Assembly (NCBI RefSeq): GCF_026236535.1
Contig: NZ_JAHTMW010000035.1
Coordinates: 1 to 40,566 of the forward strand
DNA from: Streptomyces sp. SKN60
GTDB taxonomy: Bacteria; Actinomycetota; Actinomycetes; Streptomycetales; Streptomycetaceae
Length of the DNA: 40,566 nt
Reading direction: 5' to 3'
This document shows, in pieces, positions 16,844 to 25,100 of this stretch. The position numbers and the translations under genes were made by a program. How positions within the stretch are numbered: the first letter of the stretch is position 1; every line of letters begins with the position of its first letter. Below the pieces are notes generated by a model, which had not been told where the DNA came from, made no database searches, and was given only the letters and a program-made list of their open reading frames with translations.

Positions 16844-17815
16844 ATGGCAGGCCGCTTCGCTCCCCGACCCACGCGCACCACGGCGCGCGGCGGCCACGTT
16901 CCCGTACCCGCCCCGGCCCCCGAGGACACGCCCAGCGGTCCTGCCGACCTCGATCTCGGCCTCACCCTCGGCCCGCTCCGCCGCGGCCCCGGCGACCCCA
17001 CCTTCCGGACGACGGCCGACGGCTCGGTCTGGCGGGCCAGCCGGACGCCCGACGGGGCCGGGACGATCCGCGTCCGGGCGGCGGACGGACGGGCCGAGGC
17101 GTGGGGCCCGGGAGGCGGGTGGCTCATGGCGCGGCTGCCCGCGCTGCTCGGCGCCGAGGACGACCCCGCCGCCTTCGTCCCGCGCCACAGACTCCTCGCG
17201 CTCACTCACCGTGCCCGCCGGGGCCTCCGCCTCACCCGCACCGGGCTGGTCATGGAGTCGCTGATCCCCTCCGTCCTGGAGCAGAAGGTCACGACGGACG
17301 AGGCCTACCGCTCGTGGCGGCTGCTCGTCCGGAAGTACGGGGAGCCGGCGCCCGGGCCCGCGCCCGAGGGGATGTACGTGATGCCCGACGCCCGCACCTG
17401 GGCGATGATCCCGTCCTGGGAGTGGCACCGCGCGAACGTCGACGGCAAGCGCTCCGCCGCCGTCGTGCGCGCCGCGCGGGTCGCGCACCGCATGGAGGAG
17501 GCGGCGCACATGCCGCCCGCCGAGGCCCGCAAGCGCCTCGAACTGATCCCCGGCATCGGCCCCTGGACCTCCGCCGAGACCATCCAGCGCAGCAACGGCG
17601 CCCCGGACGAGGTCACCACCGGCGACCTGCACCTCCCGGGCATCGTGGGCTGGGCCCTCGCGGGCGACCGCACGGCCGACGACGCGACGATGCTGGACCT
17701 CCTCGCCCCGTACGCCGGCCAACGCCACCGCGCGGCCCGCCTGATCCTCCTCAGCGGCCGGGTCCCGCCCCGCCGGGCGCCGCGGATGGCGCCCGGCGAC
17801 ATCACGGGGATCTGA
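16844..17815 (+). CDS. AlkA-like DNA glycosylase (HhH-GPD superfamily)
   Basis: A 323-residue predicted base-excision repair enzyme for alkylated bases. After an unconserved N-terminal region (about 1-100) comes the helical glycosylase domain with ESLIPSVLEQKVTTDEAYRS, the helix-hairpin-helix LELIPGIGPWTSAETIQ (about 229-245) and the catalytic-Asp segment TTGDLHLPGIVG, where the Asp in GDL sits at the family position. It lacks the C-terminal Cys cluster of MutY/Nth proteins. The ATG follows the manC stop by 47 bases and may be cotranscribed with it. Substrate range is not predictable. Confidence 0.85.
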   Translation: MAGRFAPRPTRTTARGGHVPVPAPAPEDTPSGPADLDLGLTLGPLRRGPGDPTFRTTADGSVWRASRTPDGAGTIRVRAADGRAEAWGPGGGWLMARLPALLGAEDDPAAFVPRHRLLALTHRARRGLRLTRTGLVMESLIPSVLEQKVTTDEAYRSWRLLVRKYGEPAPGPAPEGMYVMPDARTWAMIPSWEWHRANVDGKRSAAVVRAARVAHRMEEAAHMPPAEARKRLELIPGIGPWTSAETIQRSNGAPDEVTTGDLHLPGIVGWALAGDRTADDATMLDLLAPYAGQRHRAARLILLSGRVPPRRAPRMAPGDITGI

Positions 17816-17955
17816 GCGCGAAGCCGGCGCGCCCACGGCCCACGGCCGCGGATGCTGTCCGGCGGGCGCCAAGGGAGGAGCCGCACAGCGGAGCGGTGCG
17901 CTCACGGCCCCGGCACGCCGTCGCCCCGAGCCCACCGCTCAGGCTGCCCCGGGCC

Positions 17956-19479
17956 TCACCGCACCTCGACGAACGCCTCCGCGTCCCGTACCGCCCGTTC
18001 CTTCGGAGCCGCCGCGGGCCGGCCGACCGCCACCGCGCCCATCGGGTCCCAGTCACCCGGCAGGCCGAGCACGTCCCGTACGACATCGCGGCAGAACATC
18101 GTCGAGGACACCCACGCCGAGCCCAGCCGCTCGCCGGCGAGCGCCACCAGCAGGTTCTGCACGCCCGCGCCCGCCGCGACCACGAACATCTCGCGCTCGG
18201 CGGCGTCCCGGCGCGGGTCGCCGTAGTGGTGGGCGCCGTCCATGACCAGGCAGGGCACGATCAGGTACGGCGCGTTGCGCAGCACGTCGCCGCGGCGGAC
18301 GCGGCGCGCGATGGACTCCTCGGACCTGCCGTCGCGCCGCAGGTCCGCGATCCAGGCGTCCCGCATCGCGTCGAGCAGCCGCACGCGCGAGGCCTCGGAC
18401 TCCAGGAGGACGAAGCGCCACGGGGTGGTGTGGTGCGGGGCGGGCGCGGTGACGGCGGCGGCGACGGCCCTCCGTACGGCGCCCGGGTCGACGGGGTCGT
18501 CGGTGAACTCCCGCACCGTACGGCGTAGGGTCACCGCCTCCCGTACGGCCTCCGAGGTGCCGAGCCGGAACATGTCGTCGGCGGCGTCCCGGACCAGCGC
18601 CCGGGCACCGGCCTGGTCATCGGGCGCGACGACATGCGGCAGCCCGCGGACGACGGCCACCGGCCGCCCCGCCGCCTTGCCCTTCACCAGGTCGCCGGCG
18701 GCGGCCAGTTCGTCGGCGGTGGCGGTGACGGTCACGTTGAGCTCGTTGCCGTGGGAGTCGGTGGCGCCGCGCAGGTCGTCGAGGACCCGCACGCCGGCCG
18801 CGCCGATGGCCACGTCGGTGAGGCCGTTGCGCCAGGGCCGCCCGAAGGTGTCGGTGACGACCACACCGACGTCGACCCCGAGCGTCTCGCGCAGCCCGGC
18901 GCGGATCCGCGCGGCGGAGGCGTCCGGGTCCTCGGGCAGCAGGAGCACGGTCCCGGCGGGGGTGTTGGAGGCGTCGACGCCGGCGGCGGCCATCACCAGA
19001 CCCTGCCGGTTCTCGACGATGCGCAGGGCACCGCGCCGCGCCACCACCCGTACCGTCTCGGCGTCGATCGCCGCCTCCCGGTCGGCGGCGGCGATCACCC
19101 GCCCCTCCGCCTTGCTGACGATCTTCGAGGTGACGAGCAGCACGTCCCCGTCGACGAGGCCGGCCCCCGGGCCCGCCGTCGCGGACGCGATCAGCTTGGC
19201 GAGGTCGTCCCCGGCCGCGACCTCGGGCAGCCCGTCGAGCGCCCACACCTCGAAGCGGGCCGGGGGCTCCTCGACAGGGCCTCCGGCAGCGGCCGTACGG
19301 GCCACACGGGCCGTATCCGCCGTATCCGTCGTGCCGGTCGTACCCGTCGTGCCAGTGGTGCCGGTCGTACCCGCCGTGCCGGTCGTACCCGCACCACCCG
19401 TCGGACGCGGCGCGCCGTCGGCGCCCGGGCCTCGGAGTGCCACCTCGCCGGACCCCGGTGGCGTCACCCCGCCCGTCAT
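17956..19479 (-). CDS. fbiB: FbiB: coenzyme F420-0 gamma-glutamyl ligase fused to FMN reductase domain
   Basis: A 507-residue bifunctional enzyme of F420 synthesis. The CofE-like domain (from FEVWALDGLPEV at about residue 76 to about 300) adds gamma-linked glutamates; it contains GDVLLVTSKIVSKAEGR and VVVTDTFGRPWRNGL. The C-terminal nitroreductase-like domain (about 310-507; LRRTVREFTDDP, APHHTTPWRFVLLE, NLLVALAGERLGSAWVS) binds FMN and reduces dehydro-F420-0. The ATG overlaps the fbiA stop as ATGA, so the two are coupled. Odd: the first 75 residues are a low-complexity Thr/Gly extension coded by a degenerate tandem repeat, absent from homologues I recall, which start near EVWAL. Confidence 0.92.
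   Translation of the reverse strand: MTGGVTPPGSGEVALRGPGADGAPRPTGGAGTTGTAGTTGTTGTTGTTGTTDTADTARVARTAAAGGPVEEPPARFEVWALDGLPEVAAGDDLAKLIASATAGPGAGLVDGDVLLVTSKIVSKAEGRVIAAADREAAIDAETVRVVARRGALRIVENRQGLVMAAAGVDASNTPAGTVLLLPEDPDASAARIRAGLRETLGVDVGVVVTDTFGRPWRNGLTDVAIGAAGVRVLDDLRGATDSHGNELNVTVTATADELAAAGDLVKGKAAGRPVAVVRGLPHVVAPDDQAGARALVRDAADDMFRLGTSEAVREAVTLRRTVREFTDDPVDPGAVRRAVAAAVTAPAPHHTTPWRFVLLESEASRVRLLDAMRDAWIADLRRDGRSEESIARRVRRGDVLRNAPYLIVPCLVMDGAHHYGDPRRDAAEREMFVVAAGAGVQNLLVALAGERLGSAWVSSTMFCRDVVRDVLGLPGDWDPMGAVAVGRPAAAPKERAVRDAEAFVEVR
19318..19392. repeat. Degenerate 9/18-bp tandem repeat inside fbiB
   Basis: Units built on GTCGTGCCGGTCGTACCC alternate on the plus strand and code for Gly-Thr-Thr repeats in the N-terminal extension of FbiB. 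Length changes by multiples of nine would keep the frame. Confidence 0.75.
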
Positions 19480-20441
19480 GCGCCGGCTCCGCCGGCCTCC
19501 GCCGCGAGCGCCAGCGCCTCGCGCGCCATCGCCGTCGTCGCGTCCAGGTCGGTCATCATCAGCGGCACCGCGCGGCAGCGGATGCCCGCCGCCTCGACGT
19601 CGGCGACCGTGCCCGCGTCGACGGTGTCGACGAGCCAGCCGTCGAGCAGGCCGGAGCCGTAGTGCAGGGCGACGGCGGCGGCCGTGGACTCGACGCCGAC
19701 CGCCGCGAGCACCTTGTCGGCCATGCCGCGCACGGGCGCGTCGCCGACGATCGGGGAGAGTCCGACGACCGGCGCGTCCGAGGCGGCGACCGCCTCGCGG
19801 ATGCCGGGCACGGCGAGGATCGTGCCGACGGACACGACCGGGTTGGACGGCGGGAAGACGATGAGGTCGGCGGCGGCGACGGCCTCCAGGACGCCCGGCG
19901 CGGGCTTCGCCTGCTCGGCGCCGACCGGCACGACGGCCAGCGCGTCGACGGAGGCGCGCAGCTTCACCCAGTACTCCTGGAAGTGCACCGCCCGCTGCTC
20001 GCCGTCGACCTCGATGGCCACGTGCGTCTCGACCCGGTCGTCCGACATGGGCAGCAGCCGGACGCCCGGCTGCCAGCGGGCGCACAGCGCCTCGGTGACG
20101 GCGCTGAGCGGATAGCCGGCGCCCAGCATCTGGGTGCGGACGATGTGGGTGGCGAAGTCGCGGTCGCCGAGGCCGAACCACTCGGGCCCGACCCCGTACG
20201 CCGCGAGCTCCTCCTTGACCGTGAAGGACTCGTCCTCGCGGCCCCAGCCCTGTTCCTCGTTGATGCCACCGCCGAGGGTGTACATCACGGTGTCGAGGTC
20301 GGGGCAGACCTTGAGACCGAAGAGATGGATGTCGTCACCGGTGTTGCCGATGACCGTGATCTCCGCGTCGGGCGCGGCCTGCTTGAGGCCGCGAAGGAAG
20401 CGGGCACCACCGATGCCACCGGCCAGAACCACAATGCGCAT
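19476..20441 (-). CDS. fbiA: FbiA: 2-phospho-L-lactate (phosphoenolpyruvate) transferase of F420 synthesis
   Basis: This enzyme transfers the three-carbon phospho-acid moiety from the GDP-linked (EPPG or LPPG) donor to the deazaflavin Fo, giving (dehydro-)F420-0. The 321-residue protein begins MRIVVLAGGIGGARFLRGL and shows VIGNTGDDIHLFGLKVCPD and DLDTVMYTLGG, all diagnostic for CofD/FbiA, with FPPSNPVVSVGTIL and GLSPIVGDAPVRGMADKVL further on. It starts 13 bases after the stop of the cysteine dioxygenase gene and overlaps the fbiB start, so the three genes may form one transcript. No second promoter is visible in that short gap. Confidence 0.95.
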   Translation of the reverse strand: MRIVVLAGGIGGARFLRGLKQAAPDAEITVIGNTGDDIHLFGLKVCPDLDTVMYTLGGGINEEQGWGREDESFTVKEELAAYGVGPEWFGLGDRDFATHIVRTQMLGAGYPLSAVTEALCARWQPGVRLLPMSDDRVETHVAIEVDGEQRAVHFQEYWVKLRASVDALAVVPVGAEQAKPAPGVLEAVAAADLIVFPPSNPVVSVGTILAVPGIREAVAASDAPVVGLSPIVGDAPVRGMADKVLAAVGVESTAAAVALHYGSGLLDGWLVDTVDAGTVADVEAAGIRCRAVPLMMTDLDATTAMAREALALAAEAGGAGA

Positions 20442-20454
20442 GCCATGCAGTTTG

Positions 20455-21030
20455 TCAGGCGGTGACGACTCCGGGGGCCGTCGGGGCAGAGCTGCACTGT
20501 GAGGTCAGCGACTCGTGCATCGACTCGTGCATCGACTCGGGCACCAACTCGCGCGTCGACTCGGGCGTCGACTCGTGCATCGGCATGTCGGTGAGGCCCG
20601 GGTAGTAGACGTGCAGGCTGACGGCGGGTTCGAGGGAGTCGTTGACGACCTCGTGGACGTACCCGGGCGCGAACACGCGCTGCGCGCCCGCGTCCAGGCT
20701 CCGCCCGCCCCGCTCCGTACGTTCCGTCAACTCGCCCGACAGGACGGTGAGCACGCCGGAGGACTGGCCGTGGTCGTGCCGGCCGCTGCCCTGGCCGGGC
20801 AGCCAGGAGAGCAGCCAGACCTCGTAGCCGGGGCCGGTGCGCAGCCGGTGGTACCAGCGGGTGGTGGCGTCGTACTCGACGTACGGGGCCCACAGGGCGC
20901 GGTCGGCGGCGATCTCACGGGCGAGACCGGCGAACTCGGCCACGGTGGCGGGGTGCTCGCGGGCGGGCTGCAGGAGGTGCGGGACCTCAAGGATGTCGCC
21001 GGCGATCTGAAGGTCGCTGTCCATGTTCAT
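20455..21030 (-). CDS. Cysteine dioxygenase (type I, cupin)
   Basis: A 191-residue cupin that should oxidise cysteine to cysteine sulfinate with non-haem iron. The iron-binding His residues are visible as GRHDHGQSSG (His85, His87) and GYVHEVVN (His126). VEYDATTRWYHRLRTGPGYEVWLLSW is typical of bacterial cysteine dioxygenases, split here as VEYDATTRWYHRL then GYEVWLLSW. The C-terminal 40 residues are unusual: repeated Met-His-Glu-Ser units coded by six 12-bp repeats, followed by a Cys-containing end. The start is the first of two ATG codons, with GAGGAA about 12 bases before it. It leads the fbiA-fbiB genes by 13 bases. Confidence 0.9.
   Translation of the reverse strand: MNMDSDLQIAGDILEVPHLLQPAREHPATVAEFAGLAREIAADRALWAPYVEYDATTRWYHRLRTGPGYEVWLLSWLPGQGSGRHDHGQSSGVLTVLSGELTERTERGGRSLDAGAQRVFAPGYVHEVVNDSLEPAVSLHVYYPGLTDMPMHESTPESTRELVPESMHESMHESLTSQCSSAPTAPGVVTA
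20509..20580. repeat. Six tandem 12-bp repeats at the end of the cysteine dioxygenase gene
   Basis: Six consecutive units of CGACTCGTGCAT with a few substitutions; units 1, 2 and 6 are identical. In the gene they read Met-His-Glu-Ser or variants. Being 12 bp long, gain or loss of units keeps the frame. Confidence 0.9.
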
Positions 21031-21592
21031 GGGATGCGGTGGTTCCTCGGCAGAAGTGCGGGGTGTCGCAGAGCAAGGGGTGAGGCAGCGGCGGCGGGAC
21101 GGCGGCCGCGAAGGAGCTGGAGCGCTAGACGCAGAACGCGCGCATCAACAGCTGGGACAGCAACAGCGACAGGAACGCGTCTGGACAGCGCGGCGGAACC
21201 CACGGGCGTGGGTCGCGAAGAGCGCTGCGGTCGCTGGCATGCCACCAAAGTGGCGTGAGGGACACCCGACTGTCAACCCAATGCCCGATTTGGCGGCAAT
21301 GTTTCACCTCATCCGGTTACAGTGCGCGAAGAAAGGTTTGCGCACCGCGTGACCAGGAGACATGGCGCAGCAACCGGCGCCGTAAACACGGTGGGGGTCT
21401 TGTGATCAGACTGTGATCCGGATCGCTTCCGTGGCCGAATCGCAACAGGATTCGACTCCCGGACGTCCTTCTGTGTGGGGCGTGACGGTGCGGACAGGCC
21501 CGTGGTATGTGTCAGGTTTTTGGTGATTTGAACACTTTCCGCATAGGCTTGGTTCCGCAGAGTGAATACGGGGCCCAATAGCAGATCTCGGC

Positions 21593-21621
21593 TTGACTCG
21601 CACAGAGCACGAACTTGTAAT
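21593..21621 (+). promoter_or_regulatory. Housekeeping-type promoter of whiB
   Basis: TTGACT, a 17-base spacer, then TGTAAT, close to the sigma-70/HrdB consensus. Transcription should start near 21628, giving a leader of about 88 bases that contains the triple 11-bp repeat. Confidence 0.7.
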
Positions 21622-21639
21622 TTCACTCGTGTCGTTCGG

Positions 21640-21672
21640 CCGGGATTGATCCGGGATCGATCCGGGATCGAA
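21640..21672 (+). repeat. Three tandem 11-bp repeats in the whiB leader
   Basis: CCGGGATTGAT, CCGGGATCGAT and CCGGGATCGAA stand head to tail. Each junction forms GATCCGGGATC, an inverted repeat with one central base. Spacing of 11 bp is about one helical turn, as expected for cooperative protein binding sites. Confidence 0.85.
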
Positions 21673-21715
21673 GACGGCCAATCACGGGGACGCAATGGAC
21701 GGACGAGGGGCGCAC

Positions 21716-21979
21716 ATGACCGAGTTGTTCGAGGAACTGCTGGTCGAGGACGCGGACGAGGAACTCGGCTGGCAGGAGCGCGCACTGTGCGCCCAGACCG
21801 ATCCCGAGTCCTTCTTCCCCGAGAAGGGCGGCTCGACCCGGGAGGCGAAAAAGGTCTGTCTCGCCTGCGAGGTCCGCTCCGAATGCCTCGAATACGCGCT
21901 GCAGAACGACGAGCGCTTCGGTATCTGGGGCGGTCTGTCCGAGCGCGAACGCCGCCGCCTGAAGAAGGCAGCCGTCTGA
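21716..21979 (+). CDS. whiB: WhiB, iron-sulfur developmental transcription regulator
   Basis: An 87-residue Wbl protein that holds a 4Fe-4S cluster through Cys25, Cys48, Cys51 and Cys57 and carries the G(I)WGG turn (residues 69-73) followed by the basic tail ERERRRLKKAAV that binds DNA. The block GWQERALCAQTDPESFFPEK is that of Streptomyces WhiB proper, the partner of WhiA in starting sporulation septation (M. tuberculosis counterpart WhiB2). The start is the ATG at 21716, seven codons inside a longer frame, because GAGGGG lies six bases before it and the protein then has the family length. Its place next to fbiA/fbiB and the mannose genes agrees with mycobacteria. Confidence 0.97.
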   Translation: MTELFEELLVEDADEELGWQERALCAQTDPESFFPEKGGSTREAKKVCLACEVRSECLEYALQNDERFGIWGGLSERERRRLKKAAV

Positions 21980-22009
21980 CGGACGTCTTTACGTCACGCC
22001 GTACACCGC

Positions 22010-22045
22010 GACGTATACCAAGACGTCCACAACGACGTACACAAC
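22010..22045. repeat. Three imperfect 12-bp repeats after whiB
   Basis: GACGTATACCAA, GACGTCCACAAC and GACGTACACAAC follow each other, 30 bases after the whiB stop. More ACGTC/ACGTA motifs lie just before. Function unknown. Confidence 0.7.
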
Positions 22046-22046
22046 G

Positions 22047-22088
22047 AACGGTCCGCACCCCGTGGTTGTCCACAGGCGGCGGACCGTT
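22047..22088 (+). terminator. Hairpin after whiB
   Basis: AACGGTCCGC pairs perfectly with GCGGACCGTT, with an inner GTGG/CCAC stem and a TTGT loop. It could end the whiB transcript or be part of the leader of the next gene. There is no T run. Confidence 0.5.
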
Positions 22089-22175
22089 GTCGTGCCAGCT
22101 ACTAGTGTGGGCCTCCGTCCGAGACGCATCCACGCCCTTCACCGGGCGACCCCCGGCCGGAGGGGCCGTAGCTCG

Positions 22176-25100
22176 ATGTCCTCAACTCCTGAGTTCCCAC
22201 GACACGTCGTCACCGCCGTGCTCGTCGCCCACGACGGCGCCCGCTGGCTGCCGGACGCCCTCGCCGGGCTGCTCGCCCAGGAGCGCCCCGTCCAGAACGT
22301 GGTCGCCGCCGACACCGGCAGCGCCGACGACTCCGCGCGGCTGCTCGCCGACTCGCTCGGCCCCGACCGCGTCCTCCACCTCGCCCGTCGCACCGGATTC
22401 GGCGCCGCCGTCGAGGAGGCCGCGCGCACCGCGCCCGTCCTCGGCCCCGAGGAGCTGCCGTATCTGAAGCGCCCCAGCGGCTGGGACCCGGTCACCCGCA
22501 GCTGGCGCGACGACGCCTACGACCTGCCCGAACTCCCGCACGGCGAGCCCGTGCAGTGGCTCTGGCTGCTCCACGACGACTGCGCGCCCGAGCCCGGCGC
22601 GCTCGCCGAACTCCTGCGCGTCGCCGACTCCGACGGCGACATCGCCGTCGTCGGCCCCAAACTGCGCGGCTGGTACGACAAGAAGCAGCTCCTCGAAGCC
22701 GGCGTCTCCATCGCCCGCAGCGGCCGCCGCTGGACCGGCCTCGACCGCCGCGAGCAGGACCAGGGCCAGCACGACCAGGTCCGCTCCGTGCTCTCCGTCT
22801 CCAGCGCCGGCATGCTCGTCCGCCGCGACGTCTTCGAGGAGCTCGGCGGCTTCGACCGCCGGCTGCCCCTCATGCGCGACGACGTCGACCTGTGCTGGCG
22901 CGCCCACTCCGCGGGCCACCGCGTCCTGGTCGCCCCCGACGCCGTGCTCCGGCACGCCGAGGCTTCCGCCCGCGAGCGCCGCACCGTCGACTGCGCCGGC
23001 CGCTCGGCCGCCAACCCGCACCGCGTCGACAAGGCCGGCGCCGTCTACACGCTGCTCGCCAACACCCGCGGCGCCGCCCTGCCGTACGTCTTCCTCCGCC
23101 TCGTCCTCGGCACCCTGCTGCGCACCCTCGGCTATCTCGTCGGCAAGGCGCCCGGCCAGGCCGTCGACGAGGTCATGGGCCTGCTCGCCACCCTGCTGCG
23201 GCCCGAGAAGATCCTCGCCGCGCGCGGCCGGCGCAAGCACCCGGCCGTGCCCGCGAGCGAACTGCGCCCCCTCTTCCCCGCGCCCGGCGCCACCGTCCGC
23301 GCCGCCGCCGAGCAGCTCGCCTCCCACTTCGGCGGCTCCGACGCCGACTCCGGCGGCTCCCGGCACGGCGTCGTCGAGTCCGGCCCCGGCGGCGACGACG
23401 CCGACTACCTGGAGATCGAGCAGTTCGCCCGGCTGAAGAAGATCGCCCGCAAGCCCGGACCGGTCCTCTTCGCCGTCCTCCTCATCGTCTCCCTGGTCGC
23501 CTGCCGCAACCTCTTCGGCGGCGGCTCGCTGGCCGGCGGCGCCCTGCTGCCCGCCCCCGACACCGTCTCCGGCCTCTGGTCGCGCTACGCCGACGGCTGG
23601 CACGCCATCGGCACCGGCGGCACCCAGACCGCCCCGCCCTACCTCGCCGTCCTGGCCGCGCTCTCCGCGCTGTTCCTCGGCTCGACCTCCTTCGCGCTGA
23701 CCGTGCTGCTCGTCTGCTCGGTCCCGCTGGCCGGCTTCACCGCCTACTTCGCCTCCCGCGGCATCGTCGAGTCCCGCCTCCTGCGCGCCTGGGCCGCCAT
23801 CGCGTATGCCTTCCTGCCCGCCGCCACCGGCGCGCTCGCCACCGGCCGCCTCGGCACCGCCGTCCTCGCGATCCTGCTCCCGCTGATCGCCCGCGCCGCC
23901 GTCGCCGCCCACGGGCTCAACCGTCCGCGCGGCGAGCGCGGCAGCTGGCGCGCCACCTGGGCGTACACCTTCCTGCTGACCTTCGCGACCGCGTTCACGC
24001 CCGTCGTCTGGCCGCTCGCCGTCCTCCTCGGCCTCGGCGTCCTCGCCCTGCGCCGCGACGACATCACGGCGTACGCGCTGCGCTTCGTCGCCGCTGTCGG
24101 CACCCCGGTCCTGCTCCTCGCCCCCTGGTCGCTCACCCTGCTGACCAGCCCCTCCGCCTTCCTGCGCGAGGCCGGCCTCGACATCCGTACGGGCAGCGCC
24201 TCCGCGCTCGACCTGCTCGGCACCAGCCCCGGCGGCCCCGGCACCCTCGGCGGCATCCTGCTCCTCGGCCTCGTCGGCGCCGGCCTGGCCGGACTGCTCC
24301 GCGAGGACCGCACCGTCGCCGTCCGCGCCGCCTGGGCCGCCGCCCTCGCCGGCCTGCTCTTCGCCCTCCTCACCAACGGCGCCGGCGACGGCGAGACCGG
24401 CTGGTCCGGCCCCGCCACCCTCGTCTACGGCGCCGCGCTGCTCGCCGCCGGCACCATCGGCGCCGAGGGCGGCCGCACCCGCGTCGCCGCCCACGGCTTC
24501 GGCTGGCGCCAGCCCGTCGCCGCCCTCGTCGCCCTCGCCTGCGCCGCCGGCCCGCTGCTCTCCGCGGCCGGCTGGATGATCGGCGGCGCCGACGGCCCGC
24601 TCACCCGCCGCGACCCGGTCCAGGTGCCCGCGTTCGTCGCCGAGGAGAGCGGCGAGGAGGACCAGGCCCGCACCCTCGTCCTCGGCGGCGGCGCGTCCGG
24701 CGAGGTGTCGTACACCCTGGTCCGCGGCTCCGGCGCCCGCCTCGGCGACGCCGAACTCACCGCGACCGGCGGCAGCGACCCGCGCCTCGACCAGGTCGTC
24801 TCCCACCTCGTGGCCGGCTCCGGCGCCGACCAGACCGAGGAGCTGAGCGGTTTCGCCATCCGCTTCGTCCTGGTACGGGACGGGGCACCGCGCGCGATGG
24901 GCCGCGTCCTCGACGCCACCCCGGGCCTCTCCCGGCTCAGCCAGCTCGACGGCAGCGCGCTGTGGGAGGTGAGCCGCGAACACGCGGTCGCCCGCGTCAT
25001 GATCGTCCCCAAGGACGGCGGAGCGGCCGCCGGCCAGGCGACCGAGACCCCCGACGCCGCCCCGGCCGCCGAGGCCGCGCGCCCGGTGGCCGTCGCCGCC

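Larger units (their letters stand above)
21031..21715. other. 685-base divergent region between cysteine dioxygenase and whiB
   Basis: No full gene is evident. Near the left end a minus-strand mini-frame ATG at 21147 reads Met-Arg-Ala-Phe-Cys-Val-stop, followed by a GC-rich inverted repeat around 21075-21110. From about 21380 the sequence becomes clearly less GC-rich and holds a direct repeat TGTGATC (about 21403 and 21414), the whiB promoter (21593-21621) and a triple 11-bp repeat (21640-21672). Long frames that run through here on the minus strand are shadows with no family likeness. Confidence 0.55.

Noticed and set aside
19480..20181. Upstream extension of the fbiB frame into fbiA
   Set aside because: It is the shadow of fbiA in another frame; the ATGA overlap gives a natural start at 19479.
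21309..22142. Minus-strand frame across the whiB region
   Set aside because: It overlaps whiB and its promoter in antisense and reads as Arg/Pro-rich shadow sequence.
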